This document shows, one piece after another, positions 43,114 to 51,978 of a stretch of DNA of 64,000 nt. Source of the stretch: an uncultured Pseudacidovorax sp. (GTDB taxonomy: Bacteria > Pseudomonadota > Gammaproteobacteria > Burkholderiales > Burkholderiaceae_C); assembly GCF_913773995.1 (NCBI RefSeq), contig NZ_CAJYES010000153.1, positions 20,275-84,274 on the forward strand. Reading direction: 5' to 3'. The notes under the pieces are model-generated. The model had not been told where the DNA came from and did no database searches. It saw nothing but the letters and a program-made list of their open reading frames with translations. The translations under genes were made by a program, and so were the position numbers. Numbering within the stretch: the first letter of the stretch is position 1; every line of letters begins with the position of its first letter.

Positions 43114-44424
43114 ATGCGATTCACGCAACTTGCTGCAGCCGCCACCGTGGCCGTCATGGCCGCCGTTCCGGCGCACGCACAGACCGAGATCCAGTGGTGG
43201 CACGCCATGAGCGGCCCGCTGGGCGAGTGGGTCAATGACCTCGCCAAGCAGTACAACGAAAGTCAGAAGGAATACAAGGTCGTCCCCACCTTCAAGGGCA
43301 CCTATGACGAGTCGATGACGGCCGCCATCGCCGCCTTCCGCTCGGGCAATGCGCCGCACATCCTGCAGGTCTTCGAAGTGGGCACCGCCACCATGATGGC
43401 CTCCAAGGCCGCGATCAAGCCGGTGGCCGAGGTGATGAAGGAAAGCGGCGTGAGCTTCGACCCGAAGGCCTACATCCCTGCCGTGGCCGGCTACTACACG
43501 GCCCCCAACGGCCAGATGCTGAGCCTGCCCTTCAACAGCTCGACGACCATCTTCTACTACAACAAGGACGCCTTCAAGGCGGCCGGCCTCGACCCCGAGA
43601 AGGCGCCCAAGACCTGGCCCGAGGTCGTCGCCGCCGCCGCGAAGCTCAAGGCCAGCGGCCACAAGTGCCCCTTCACCACCAGCTGGATCAGCTGGACGCA
43701 GCTGGAGAGCTTCTCGACCTGGCACAACACGCTGTTCGCGACGCGCAACAACGGCTTCGGCGGCACCGATGCGCGCCTGGCCTTCAATTCGCCGCTGCAC
43801 GTACGCCACTTCGAGAACCTGGCCAACATGGCCAAGCAGGGCCTGTTCGTCTACAAGGGCCGCGGCAACGTGCCGGACGCCGCCTTCCCGGCAGGTGAAT
43901 GCGCCATGATGACCGGCTCGTCGGGCCTGTACGCCCGCGTGGCCAAGGACGCCAAGTTCGCCTATGGCCTCTCGACCCTGCCCTACTACCCCGACGTCGA
44001 AGGTTCGCCGCAGAACACCGTGATCGGCGGCGCCAGCCTGTGGGTCATGGCCGGCAAGAAGCCCGCCGAGTACAAGGGCGTGGCGGACTTCTTCAAGTTC
44101 CTGTCCAACGCCGACGTGCAATCGGCCAGCCACAAGCGCACCGGCTACCTGCCGATCACCCTGGCCGCCTATGAGCTGACCGAGAAGTCGGGCTTCTACA
44201 AGGAGAAGCCGGGCACCGATGTGGCCGTGACGCAGATGATCCGCAAGACCACCGACAAGTCGCGCGGCATCCGCCTGGGCAACTTCGTGCAGATCCGCAC
44301 CATCATCGACGAGGAAACCGAGCAGATCTGGTCGGGCAAGAAGAGCGCCAAGGAGGCCCTGGACGCCGCGGTGCAACGTGGCAACGAGCAGCTGGAGCGC
44401 TTCCAGAAGGCGAACCGGAGCTGA
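43114..44424 (+). CDS. ugpB: sn-glycerol-3-phosphate ABC transporter, binding protein
   Basis: Periplasmic binding protein delivering glycerol-3-phosphate and glycerophosphodiesters to the UgpAEC importer. The 436-residue protein has a Sec signal (FTQLAAAATVAVMAAVPAHA) and mature start TEIQWWHAMSGPLGEWVNDL. FKGTYDESMTAAIAAFRSGN, HILQVFEVGTATMMASKAAI, SLPFNSSTTIFYYNKDAF and CPFTTSWISWTQLESFSTWH are family segments. CAGGAG precedes the ATG. It is the first gene of a complete ugp cluster; a hairpin just after it may limit read-through. Confidence 0.95.
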   Translation: MRFTQLAAAATVAVMAAVPAHAQTEIQWWHAMSGPLGEWVNDLAKQYNESQKEYKVVPTFKGTYDESMTAAIAAFRSGNAPHILQVFEVGTATMMASKAAIKPVAEVMKESGVSFDPKAYIPAVAGYYTAPNGQMLSLPFNSSTTIFYYNKDAFKAAGLDPEKAPKTWPEVVAAAAKLKASGHKCPFTTSWISWTQLESFSTWHNTLFATRNNGFGGTDARLAFNSPLHVRHFENLANMAKQGLFVYKGRGNVPDAAFPAGECAMMTGSSGLYARVAKDAKFAYGLSTLPYYPDVEGSPQNTVIGGASLWVMAGKKPAEYKGVADFFKFLSNADVQSASHKRTGYLPITLAAYELTEKSGFYKEKPGTDVAVTQMIRKTTDKSRGIRLGNFVQIRTIIDEETEQIWSGKKSAKEALDAAVQRGNEQLERFQKANRS

Positions 44425-44525
44425 TGCCCACCGCGCGGTTCGCGGCGCGCCAGCGGCCCCTGCCTGCTTGCCCGGCCGGGCGGGCGGCCAAGCTGCCGGC
44501 AAGCTGACGCCGCAGTAGACTCGCA

Positions 44526-44560
44526 CGCCCGCGCTGACGCCAGCCGGGCGTTTTCGTTTT
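44526..44560 (+). terminator. terminator/attenuator candidate between ugpB and ugpA
   Basis: CGCCCG with an inner GCTG/CAGC extension closing to CGGGCG (one bulged base), followed by TTTTCGTTTT. It ends 10 bp before ugpA. Partial termination here would keep the binding protein in excess over the membrane subunits. Confidence 0.6.
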
Positions 44561-44569
44561 CAGAGCCCC

Positions 44570-45451
44570 ATGGAAAAACGCGTCCTCTTCCGATCCTCCT
44601 GGCTGCCCTGGGTGCTCATCGCGCCGCAGATGGCGGTGATCCTGGTCTTCTTCTTCTGGCCCGCCAGCCAGGCGGTGCTGCAGTCGATGCAGAGCGAGGA
44701 CGCCTTCGGCACATCGACCGTCTTCGTGGGGCTGGAGAACTTCCAGCACCTGTTCCAGGACCCGGCCTACATCGAGTCCTTCAAGGTCACGGCCATCTTC
44801 TCGGTGCTGGTGGCCGGCTGCGGCATCGCGCTGTCGCTGGTGCTGGCCATCTTTGCCGACCGCATCCTGCGCGGGGCGCTGGCGTACAAGACCTTTCTCA
44901 TCATTCCCTATGCCGTGGCACCGGCCATTGCGGGCGTGCTGTGGGTGTTCATGTTCTCGCCCTCCATCGGCGTGGTGGCCTACGGCCTGCGCAAGATGGG
45001 CTACGACTGGAACCACCTGATCAACTCCAACCAGGCGCTCACCTTGATCGTGGTGGCGGCGGTGTGGAAGCAGATCTCGTACAACTTCCTGTTCTTCCTG
45101 GCCGGCCTGCAGTCCATTCCCAAGGCGCTGATCGAGGCGGCTTCCATCGACGGCGCCGGGCCGCTGCGGCGCTTCTGGACCATCCAGTTCCCGCTGCTGT
45201 CGCCCACCACCTTCTTCCTCCTGGTGATCAACGTGGTCTACGCCTTCTTCGACACCTTCGCGCTGGTGCATGCCACCACCGAGGGCGGCCCGGGGCGAGA
45301 CACGGCCATCCTGGTCTACAAGGTCTGGCACGACGGCTTCCGCGCGCTGGACCTCGGCGGCTCGGCCGCTCAGTCGGTGGTGCTGATGCTGATCGTCGTT
45401 GCGTTGACGGTGGTGCAGTTCCGCTACGTCGAGAAAAAAGTCCAGTACTGA
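44570..45451 (+). CDS. ugpA: sn-glycerol-3-phosphate ABC transporter, permease
   Basis: Inner-membrane permease of the Ugp importer, 293 residues with about six helices. The first is [20 protein letters not shown]. The EAA loop, which contacts the ATPase, is [20 protein letters not shown]. Other segments are [20 protein letters not shown] and [20 protein letters not shown]. It is followed by ugpE 12 bp later and preceded by a hairpin-U-tract at 44526-44560. Confidence 0.94.
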   Translation: MEKRVLFRSSWLPWVLIAPQMAVILVFFFWPASQAVLQSMQSEDAFGTSTVFVGLENFQHLFQDPAYIESFKVTAIFSVLVAGCGIALSLVLAIFADRILRGALAYKTFLIIPYAVAPAIAGVLWVFMFSPSIGVVAYGLRKMGYDWNHLINSNQALTLIVVAAVWKQISYNFLFFLAGLQSIPKALIEAASIDGAGPLRRFWTIQFPLLSPTTFFLLVINVVYAFFDTFALVHATTEGGPGRDTAILVYKVWHDGFRALDLGGSAAQSVVLMLIVVALTVVQFRYVEKKVQY

Positions 45452-45463
45452 TCGAATCACCCC

Positions 45464-46315
45464 ATGGTTGAACGACGCCCCGGCCTGACGGTCCTTTCGC
45501 ATGTGGTGCTCCTGCTGGGCATCCTGGTCATCGCCTTCCCGATCTACCTGGCCTTCGTGGCCTCGACCCACACACGCGACGAGATCGTGCAGGTGCCCAT
45601 GCCGCTCACGCCCGGCAGGCACCTGGTGGAGAACTACACCGCCGCCCTCACCGGCACCGCCGAGACGCAGGGCTCCAAGGCGGCGGTCGGACGCATGATG
45701 TGGGTCAGCTTGGTCACGGCGCTGGTGATCGCCATCGGCAAGATCGCCATCTCGCTGTTGTCGGCCTTTGCCATCGTGTACTTCCGCTTCCCATTCAAGA
45801 AGCTCGTCTTCTGGATGATCTTCGTGACGCTGATGCTGCCGGTGGAGGTGCGCATCCTGCCCACGTACAAGGTCCTGTCGGACCTGAACATGCTCAACAC
45901 CTACGCGGGCCTGACGGTGCCGCTGATTGCCTCGGCCACGGCCACCTTCCTGTTCCGGCAGTTCTTTCTGTCAGTGCCGGACGAACTGGTGGAGGCGGCA
46001 CGCATCGATGGCGCGGGACCGATGCGCTTCTTCAAGGATGTGCTGGTGCCGCTGTCGCAGACCTCGATCGCAGCCCTGTTCGTCATCCAGTTCATCTACG
46101 GCTGGAACCAGTACCTCTGGCCGCTGCTGGCCACCACCACCGAGGACATGTACCCGGTCGTGATCGGCATCAAGCGGATGATCGCCAGCGGCGACGCGGC
46201 CAACGACTGGAACATCATCATGGCGACGGCCATCCTGGCGCTGCTGCCGCCGGCCGTGGTGGTGGTGCTGATGCAGAAATGGTTCGTCAAGGGCCTGGTC
46301 GACACCGAGAAATGA
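45464..46315 (+). CDS. ugpE: sn-glycerol-3-phosphate ABC transporter, permease
   Basis: Second inner-membrane permease of the Ugp importer, 283 residues with about six helices. It begins LTVLSHVVLLLGILVIAFPI, then KIAISLLSAFAIVYFRFPFK and MIFVTLMLPVEVRILPTYKV. The EAA loop is ELVEAARIDGAGPMRFFKDV, and FIYGWNQYLWPLLATTTEDM is the usual C-terminal loop. The stop is followed by 143 bp, including an intergenic repeat copy, before ugpC. Confidence 0.94.
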   Translation: MVERRPGLTVLSHVVLLLGILVIAFPIYLAFVASTHTRDEIVQVPMPLTPGRHLVENYTAALTGTAETQGSKAAVGRMMWVSLVTALVIAIGKIAISLLSAFAIVYFRFPFKKLVFWMIFVTLMLPVEVRILPTYKVLSDLNMLNTYAGLTVPLIASATATFLFRQFFLSVPDELVEAARIDGAGPMRFFKDVLVPLSQTSIAALFVIQFIYGWNQYLWPLLATTTEDMYPVVIGIKRMIASGDAANDWNIIMATAILALLPPAVVVVLMQKWFVKGLVDTEK

Positions 46316-46333
46316 GCCCACCCCCGTTTCTTG

Positions 46334-46406
46334 CTCACTTCGTGTAGCCGAATCCCCCCTCAAGGGGGCGACACCGACGGCTCGGCGGAGCCGGTTCCGT
46401 GGTGTC
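46334..46406 (+). repeat. intergenic repeat, copy B
   Basis: CTCACTTCGTGT, AATCCCCCCTCAAGGGGG, CGACACC, GACGGCTCGGCGGAGCC, GGTTCCGTGGTGTC. Same order and near-identical words as 8991-9063 on the other strand. It sits between ugpE and ugpC inside the operon. Confidence 0.6.
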
Positions 46407-46458
46407 TCCCGCCTGCAGCGGGCCACCCCCAACGTCGCAACCTATTTCCAGTTCTTTT

Positions 46459-47466
<1,008 letters not shown>

Positions 47467-47514
47467 CACCCCCATGCCGCCTCGCGGCTTGCTGAGTGAA
47501 CTCCAAGGTAAGTC

Positions 47515-48261
47515 ATGAACATCCTGCATCCCTGGCCCTATCCCCGCTGGATCGCCCACCGCGGCGCCGGCAGGCTCGCGCCCGAGAACACGCTGGCCGC
47601 CTTCCGCCTCGGCGCGGAATACGGCTACCGCATGTTCGAGTGCGATGCCAAGCTCAGCCAGGATGGCGTGGTCTTCCTGATGCACGACGCCACGCTGACG
47701 CGCACCACCGGCATGCCCGGCATCGGCGGCGATCAGCCGTGGGCCGCGCTGTCGCAGCTGGACGCGGGCCGCTGGCATTCGCGCCGCTACGCCGGCGAGC
47801 CGCTGCCCACGCTGGCCGCGCTGGCGCGCTTCTGCCTGGCGAACGGCCATCTGCTCAACATCGAGATCAAGCCCACGCCCGGGACCGACGCTGAGACCGG
47901 TGCCACAGTCGCGCGCGAGGCCGCGCGGCTGTGGACGGACGCGGCCGTGCCGCCACTGCTCAGCTCCTTCCGCCCCGATGCGCTCGCGGCTGCACGCGAT
48001 GCGGCTCCTGCCTTGCCGCGGGCCCTGCTGCTCGACGCCATGCGCGGCGACTGGCTGGACATCGCCCGCCAGCTCGGCTGCGTGGCCATCGTCTGCAACC
48101 ACGCGCTTTGGGATGCGCAGACCGTGGCCGACGCCCGCGCCGCCGGCTTCCGGCAACTGAGCTACACGGTGAACGACGAATGGGCGGCGCAGCGGCTCAT
48201 CGACCTGGGCATCGACGGCATCATCACGGACCGGGTCGACCTGTTCTCGCCGGCGGGCTGA
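47515..48261 (+). CDS. ugpQ: glycerophosphodiester phosphodiesterase
   Basis: Cytoplasmic enzyme that hydrolyses imported glycerophosphodiesters to glycerol-3-phosphate and an alcohol. The 248-residue GDPD domain has WIAHRGAGRLAPENTLAAFR (catalytic His 15), the acidic motif MFECDAKLSQDGVVFLMHDA, then LLNIEIKPTPGTDAET (Glu and Lys), and DLGIDGIITDRVDL at the end. It follows ugpC by 48 bp and completes a full ugpBAECQ set. Confidence 0.93.
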   Translation: MNILHPWPYPRWIAHRGAGRLAPENTLAAFRLGAEYGYRMFECDAKLSQDGVVFLMHDATLTRTTGMPGIGGDQPWAALSQLDAGRWHSRRYAGEPLPTLAALARFCLANGHLLNIEIKPTPGTDAETGATVAREAARLWTDAAVPPLLSSFRPDALAAARDAAPALPRALLLDAMRGDWLDIARQLGCVAIVCNHALWDAQTVADARAAGFRQLSYTVNDEWAAQRLIDLGIDGIITDRVDLFSPAG

Positions 48262-48377
48262 CCGCCTGATCGTCTGGCGCCCATGCGCGCTTGAAAGCTT
48301 TCGGCCTCTGGAGGGCGTTGCGTGCGGCGGCCCACGCTGCCAGCGCCGGCCGACAGGCCCGGCAGACCGCGCTGCCT

Positions 48378-50843
48378 ATGATCCAGCGGATGCGCCCGAC
48401 TCCGCGTCTTCTCTTCCTGTTTGCCCTCTGGCTGGCCTTGTGGACGGGCCTGTCCCACCTGCCCTCGGCCTGGGCTCAGCCGGCTGCCGGCGCCGGGACC
48501 CAGGCCACGCAGGCCGATGCGCCGGCCGACATCGCCACGCTGCGATCCCAGCTCACCGCCCTGCCCAAGTCGGCCGAGACGAGCGAGGAGGCCCGCCTGC
48601 TGGTGCGCCAGGTCGATGCCATCGGCACCGCGGCGCAGAAGCTGATCGACCTGCGCACGGGCCAGCTCAACGACCTGAATGCGCGCCTGGGTGAGCTCGG
48701 ACCGGCGCCGGCGGCCGGGACCACCGAAGACCCCGACATCACCCGCCAGCGCGCCACGCTCACGCGCGAGCGCAATGGCGTCGATGCCGACATCCGCCTG
48801 GCGCGGCTGGTGGTGGTCGATGCCCAGCAGCGCGCGACCGAACTGCTGAACAAGCGCCGCCAGGACTTCGAGGCGCGGCTGACCGAACGCACCGCCTCGC
48901 CGCTGTCGCCCGTCTTCTGGCGCGCCATCGCGGGCGCGTGGCCGGACGACCGCGACCGGCTTGCGCCGCTGCTGGACGAACTGCGCACGGCCGCCGCCGC
49001 AGCGCTGTCGCCCGCGAACCGTGGCGTGGTACTGGGCGCCCTGGCTCTGGTGCTGCTGCTCATCACGCTGGGCAACATGCTGGCCGAGCGCGGCCTGGTG
49101 GCGCTGGCGCAGCGCGCCCTGCCCGGTGGAAGGCTGCGGCGATCGTTGCTGGTGATCGCCGTGGTCTTCGTGAACATGCTGCTGGTGGCGCTGGCCCTGC
49201 ATGGCTTTCGCGGGTTGCTGGAGGACCGGCAACTGCTCGGTGAGGCGGCGCGGGAACTGATCAAGGAGCTGATCGGCGTCGCGCTGTTCATGACCTTCGT
49301 GCTCAGCCTGGGCCGCGCCCTGCTGGCCAATGCGCGGCGCTCCTGGCGGCTGCCGCCCATCGCGGACGCCATGGCGCTGCGGCTGCGGCCCTTTCCGCTG
49401 CTGGTCGCCATCGTCGGCGCGCTGGTGTGGATTCCGGCGCAGGTGAATGCGCTGGTCGAAGCCAGCTATGCAGCCCTGCAGGCGACCCAGGCGGCCACGG
49501 CCGCCGCCCTGACGCTGCTGGTGGCGCTGCTGATGTTCCGGCTGCGTCCGGCGGCCACCGGCGGCGGCGGCGACGCGCAGGTCGGGTCCGGGACCGACGC
49601 CGGCGGAAGTGCGGATGCCGGCGACGGCCCCTCGCCTACCCAGACGATCCGCCCCGTGTGGGTGGGCCTGCTGCGCGGGCTCGTCGGCGTGGTGCTGCTG
49701 GCCGTCGTGGCGCTGCTCGTCAGCGGCTACGTGGCGCTGGCCAGCCTGGTGGCCAGCCAGCTGATCTGGACCGGCATCGTGGGCTGTGCCTTCTACGTGC
49801 TGTTCAAGTTCGTCGACGACCTGTGCATGGCGCTGCTCGCGGCGCGCAGCGCCACCGGGCAGCGGCTGGCGGCCAGCTTCGGCCTGCAGCCCACGCGGCT
49901 GGACCAGGCCGCGGTGCTGCTGTCGGGCGTGCTGCGGCTGGCGCTGTTCTTCTACCTCGTCATCACGCTGATGGCGCCGTTGGGCACGGGCCCTGAAGAG
50001 GTGGTGCAACGCTCGGGCCAGTTCGGCAGCGGCCTGCAGGTGGGCGAATTCCAGTTCGTGCCCGCCGCGCTGTTCAGCGCGCTGGCGGTGCTGGTGGCCG
50101 GCTTCATCGCCCTGCGGGTGCTACGCGTCTGGCTGGACACGCGCTACTTCCCGGCCTCGGGCCTGGAGCCCGGCATGCGCAGCTCGCTCACCACGCTGCT
50201 GGGCTATGCGGGCGGCGTGCTGGTGGTGGCGATGGCGCTGTCGGCGCTGGGCATCGGCATCAACCGTATCGCCTGGATCGCCAGCGCCCTGTCGGTGGGC
50301 ATCGGCTTCGGCCTGCAGGCCATCGTGCAGAACTTCATCTCGGGCCTGATCCTGCTGGCCGAGCGGCCGGTGAAGGTGGGCGACTGGGTGGTGCTGGGCA
50401 CCACCGAGGGCGACGTGCGGCGCATCAATGTGCGCGCCACCGAGATCCAGCTGGCCGACCGCTCCACCGTGATCGTGCCCAACTCGGAGTTCATCACCAA
50501 GACCGTGCGCAACATGACGCTGGCCAATGCCGAAGGCCGCGTGCTGATCCGCCTGCCGATGCCGCTGGCCAGTGATGCACGCCATGTGCGCGAGCTGATG
50601 CTGGCGGCCTGCGCGGCCCATCCGTCCATCCTGCCGACACCGACGGTGCCGGTGTCGCTCGAGGGCATCGAGAACGGCATGCTGATTTTCCAGGCCATCG
50701 CCTACGTCAACAGCCCGCGCGTGGCCGGCGGGGTGAAGAGCGACCTGCTCTTCACCATGCTGGAGGACTTCAAGCGCGCGGGCCTGCCGCTGGTCACGCC
50801 GGTGGTAGCGGCAATGCCGCCGGCGCCCGCGCCGCTGGCCTGA
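48378..50843 (+). CDS. large MscS-type mechanosensitive channel (DUF3772 group)
   Basis: An 821-residue inner-membrane protein with a Sec signal (LLFLFALWLALWTGLSHLPS), a roughly 150-residue periplasmic coiled domain of the DUF3772 type (SAETSEEARLLVRQVDAIG, ERNGVDADIRLARLVVVDAQ), about ten membrane helices, and a C-terminal MscS core. The pore-lining and beta-domain part runs IASALSVGIGFGLQAIVQNF, LILLAERPVKVGDWV and EIQLADRSTVIVPNSEFITK. Such channels relieve turgor on osmotic downshock. The start is ATG at 48378 or 48390; an upstream TTG is unlikely. It is convergent with the second Bug gene. Confidence 0.91.
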   Translation: MIQRMRPTPRLLFLFALWLALWTGLSHLPSAWAQPAAGAGTQATQADAPADIATLRSQLTALPKSAETSEEARLLVRQVDAIGTAAQKLIDLRTGQLNDLNARLGELGPAPAAGTTEDPDITRQRATLTRERNGVDADIRLARLVVVDAQQRATELLNKRRQDFEARLTERTASPLSPVFWRAIAGAWPDDRDRLAPLLDELRTAAAAALSPANRGVVLGALALVLLLITLGNMLAERGLVALAQRALPGGRLRRSLLVIAVVFVNMLLVALALHGFRGLLEDRQLLGEAARELIKELIGVALFMTFVLSLGRALLANARRSWRLPPIADAMALRLRPFPLLVAIVGALVWIPAQVNALVEASYAALQATQAATAAALTLLVALLMFRLRPAATGGGGDAQVGSGTDAGGSADAGDGPSPTQTIRPVWVGLLRGLVGVVLLAVVALLVSGYVALASLVASQLIWTGIVGCAFYVLFKFVDDLCMALLAARSATGQRLAASFGLQPTRLDQAAVLLSGVLRLALFFYLVITLMAPLGTGPEEVVQRSGQFGSGLQVGEFQFVPAALFSALAVLVAGFIALRVLRVWLDTRYFPASGLEPGMRSSLTTLLGYAGGVLVVAMALSALGIGINRIAWIASALSVGIGFGLQAIVQNFISGLILLAERPVKVGDWVVLGTTEGDVRRINVRATEIQLADRSTVIVPNSEFITKTVRNMTLANAEGRVLIRLPMPLASDARHVRELMLAACAAHPSILPTPTVPVSLEGIENGMLIFQAIAYVNSPRVAGGVKSDLLFTMLEDFKRAGLPLVTPVVAAMPPAPAPLA

Positions 50844-50932
50844 GCGGCAGAGGACCGGGGAGGGCTGAAACCGGGGGCCTGCCGCGATCAATCGGGCTTG
50901 TGCTCGGCAGGAGCGCGCCGCGGGCGCGCCAC

Positions 50933-51901
50933 TCACTCGGGCCGGTAATCCATCATCCGGATCGTCTCGCCGAAGCGCTGCCAGTCCGACTTGACCAGCT
51001 GCGCGAATTCGGCCGGCGGCGCGCCACCCGGCGCAAAGCCGACGTTGAGGTACAGGTCGCGCATCTGCGGCGCGGCGATGGCGCGGGCGATCTCCTGCTG
51101 GAGGTGTGCGACCGCGTCGGAAGGCGTGCCGCGGGGCGCGAACACGCCGATCCAGCCATCCATCTCCACGGAGGGATGACCCAGTTCCCGGATGGTGGGC
51201 ACATCGGGAAAGGCCGGCAGGCGCTTGGGGCCCAGATAGGCCATGGCCTTGAGGCGCCCGGCCTTGATCAGCTGCCCGACCGAACCGGCAGCCGGGCCCC
51301 AGCCCAATGCGACCTGCCCGCCGGCGATGTCGCGCACCTGATCGCCCGAGGCCTTGTAGTGCACCGCCGCCATGTCCACGCCCAGCGACTTGCCCAGCAG
51401 CACGCCGCCGAAATGCGAGATGGTGCCGGGGCTGTAGGTGCCATAGCTCACGCTGCCCTTGGGCTGGGCCTGCAACCATTTGGCCAGACCCGCGAAGTCG
51501 TTGGCCGGCATCGACGGGCCGGTCAGCAGCAGCAGACTCCCGCGGCCCATGTCCGTCACCGGCATGAGATCGGTGAGCGTGTTGTACGGCCAGCTCGGAT
51601 AGGCCTGCGGATTGATGACCACGCCGGCCTGGACCGTCACCAGCAGCGTGTTGCCGTCCGGCGGGCTGCTGGCCACCACCTGTCCGCCGATGCGGCCCTG
51701 GGCGCCAGCGCGGTTCTCGACCAGAACCGGTCGGCCCAGGCTCTGGCCCAGGCGGTCGGCCAGGGGCCGCAACAGCGCATCCATGCCGCCGCCGGGCTGG
51801 TCGGTGGTGACGATGCGCAGGGGCGTCTGCGCCCGCGCCGGCCAGGGCGCGAAGGCAGGCAGGGCCGCCAGGCCGGCGGCAAGCAGTTCTCGGCGTTGCA
51901 T
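50933..51901 (-). CDS. Bug-family tripartite tricarboxylate transporter substrate-binding protein
   Basis: A second, distinct TctC/Bug periplasmic binding protein of 322 residues. The signal peptide is twin-arginine-like (MQRRELLAAGLAALPAFAPW, ARAQ). The mature part begins LRIVTTDQPGGGMDALLRPL, then LVENRAGAQGRIGGQVV and VHYKASGDQVRDIAGGQVAL. GAGGAGA precedes the ATG. It is the last gene of the sulfatase cluster, 77 bp after the arylsulfatase-like gene, so its ligand may be a sulfated or carboxylated substrate of that pathway. No TctA/TctB partner is present. Confidence 0.9.
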   Translation of the reverse strand: MQRRELLAAGLAALPAFAPWPARAQTPLRIVTTDQPGGGMDALLRPLADRLGQSLGRPVLVENRAGAQGRIGGQVVASSPPDGNTLLVTVQAGVVINPQAYPSWPYNTLTDLMPVTDMGRGSLLLLTGPSMPANDFAGLAKWLQAQPKGSVSYGTYSPGTISHFGGVLLGKSLGVDMAAVHYKASGDQVRDIAGGQVALGWGPAAGSVGQLIKAGRLKAMAYLGPKRLPAFPDVPTIRELGHPSVEMDGWIGVFAPRGTPSDAVAHLQQEIARAIAAPQMRDLYLNVGFAPGGAPPAEFAQLVKSDWQRFGETIRMMDYRPE

Positions 51902-51978
51902 GGTTGTCTCCTCTGGTTGTGTGTCGGTGTCGCCGTGTCGTCGGGATGGCGGCGATGGCGTGCGGCGCGCTGCACTAC

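Noticed and set aside
47467..47514. A third copy of the intergenic repeat between ugpC and ugpQ
   Set aside because: It contains GCCGCCTCGCGGC and a CCCCC run but not the ordered words shared by the two accepted copies.
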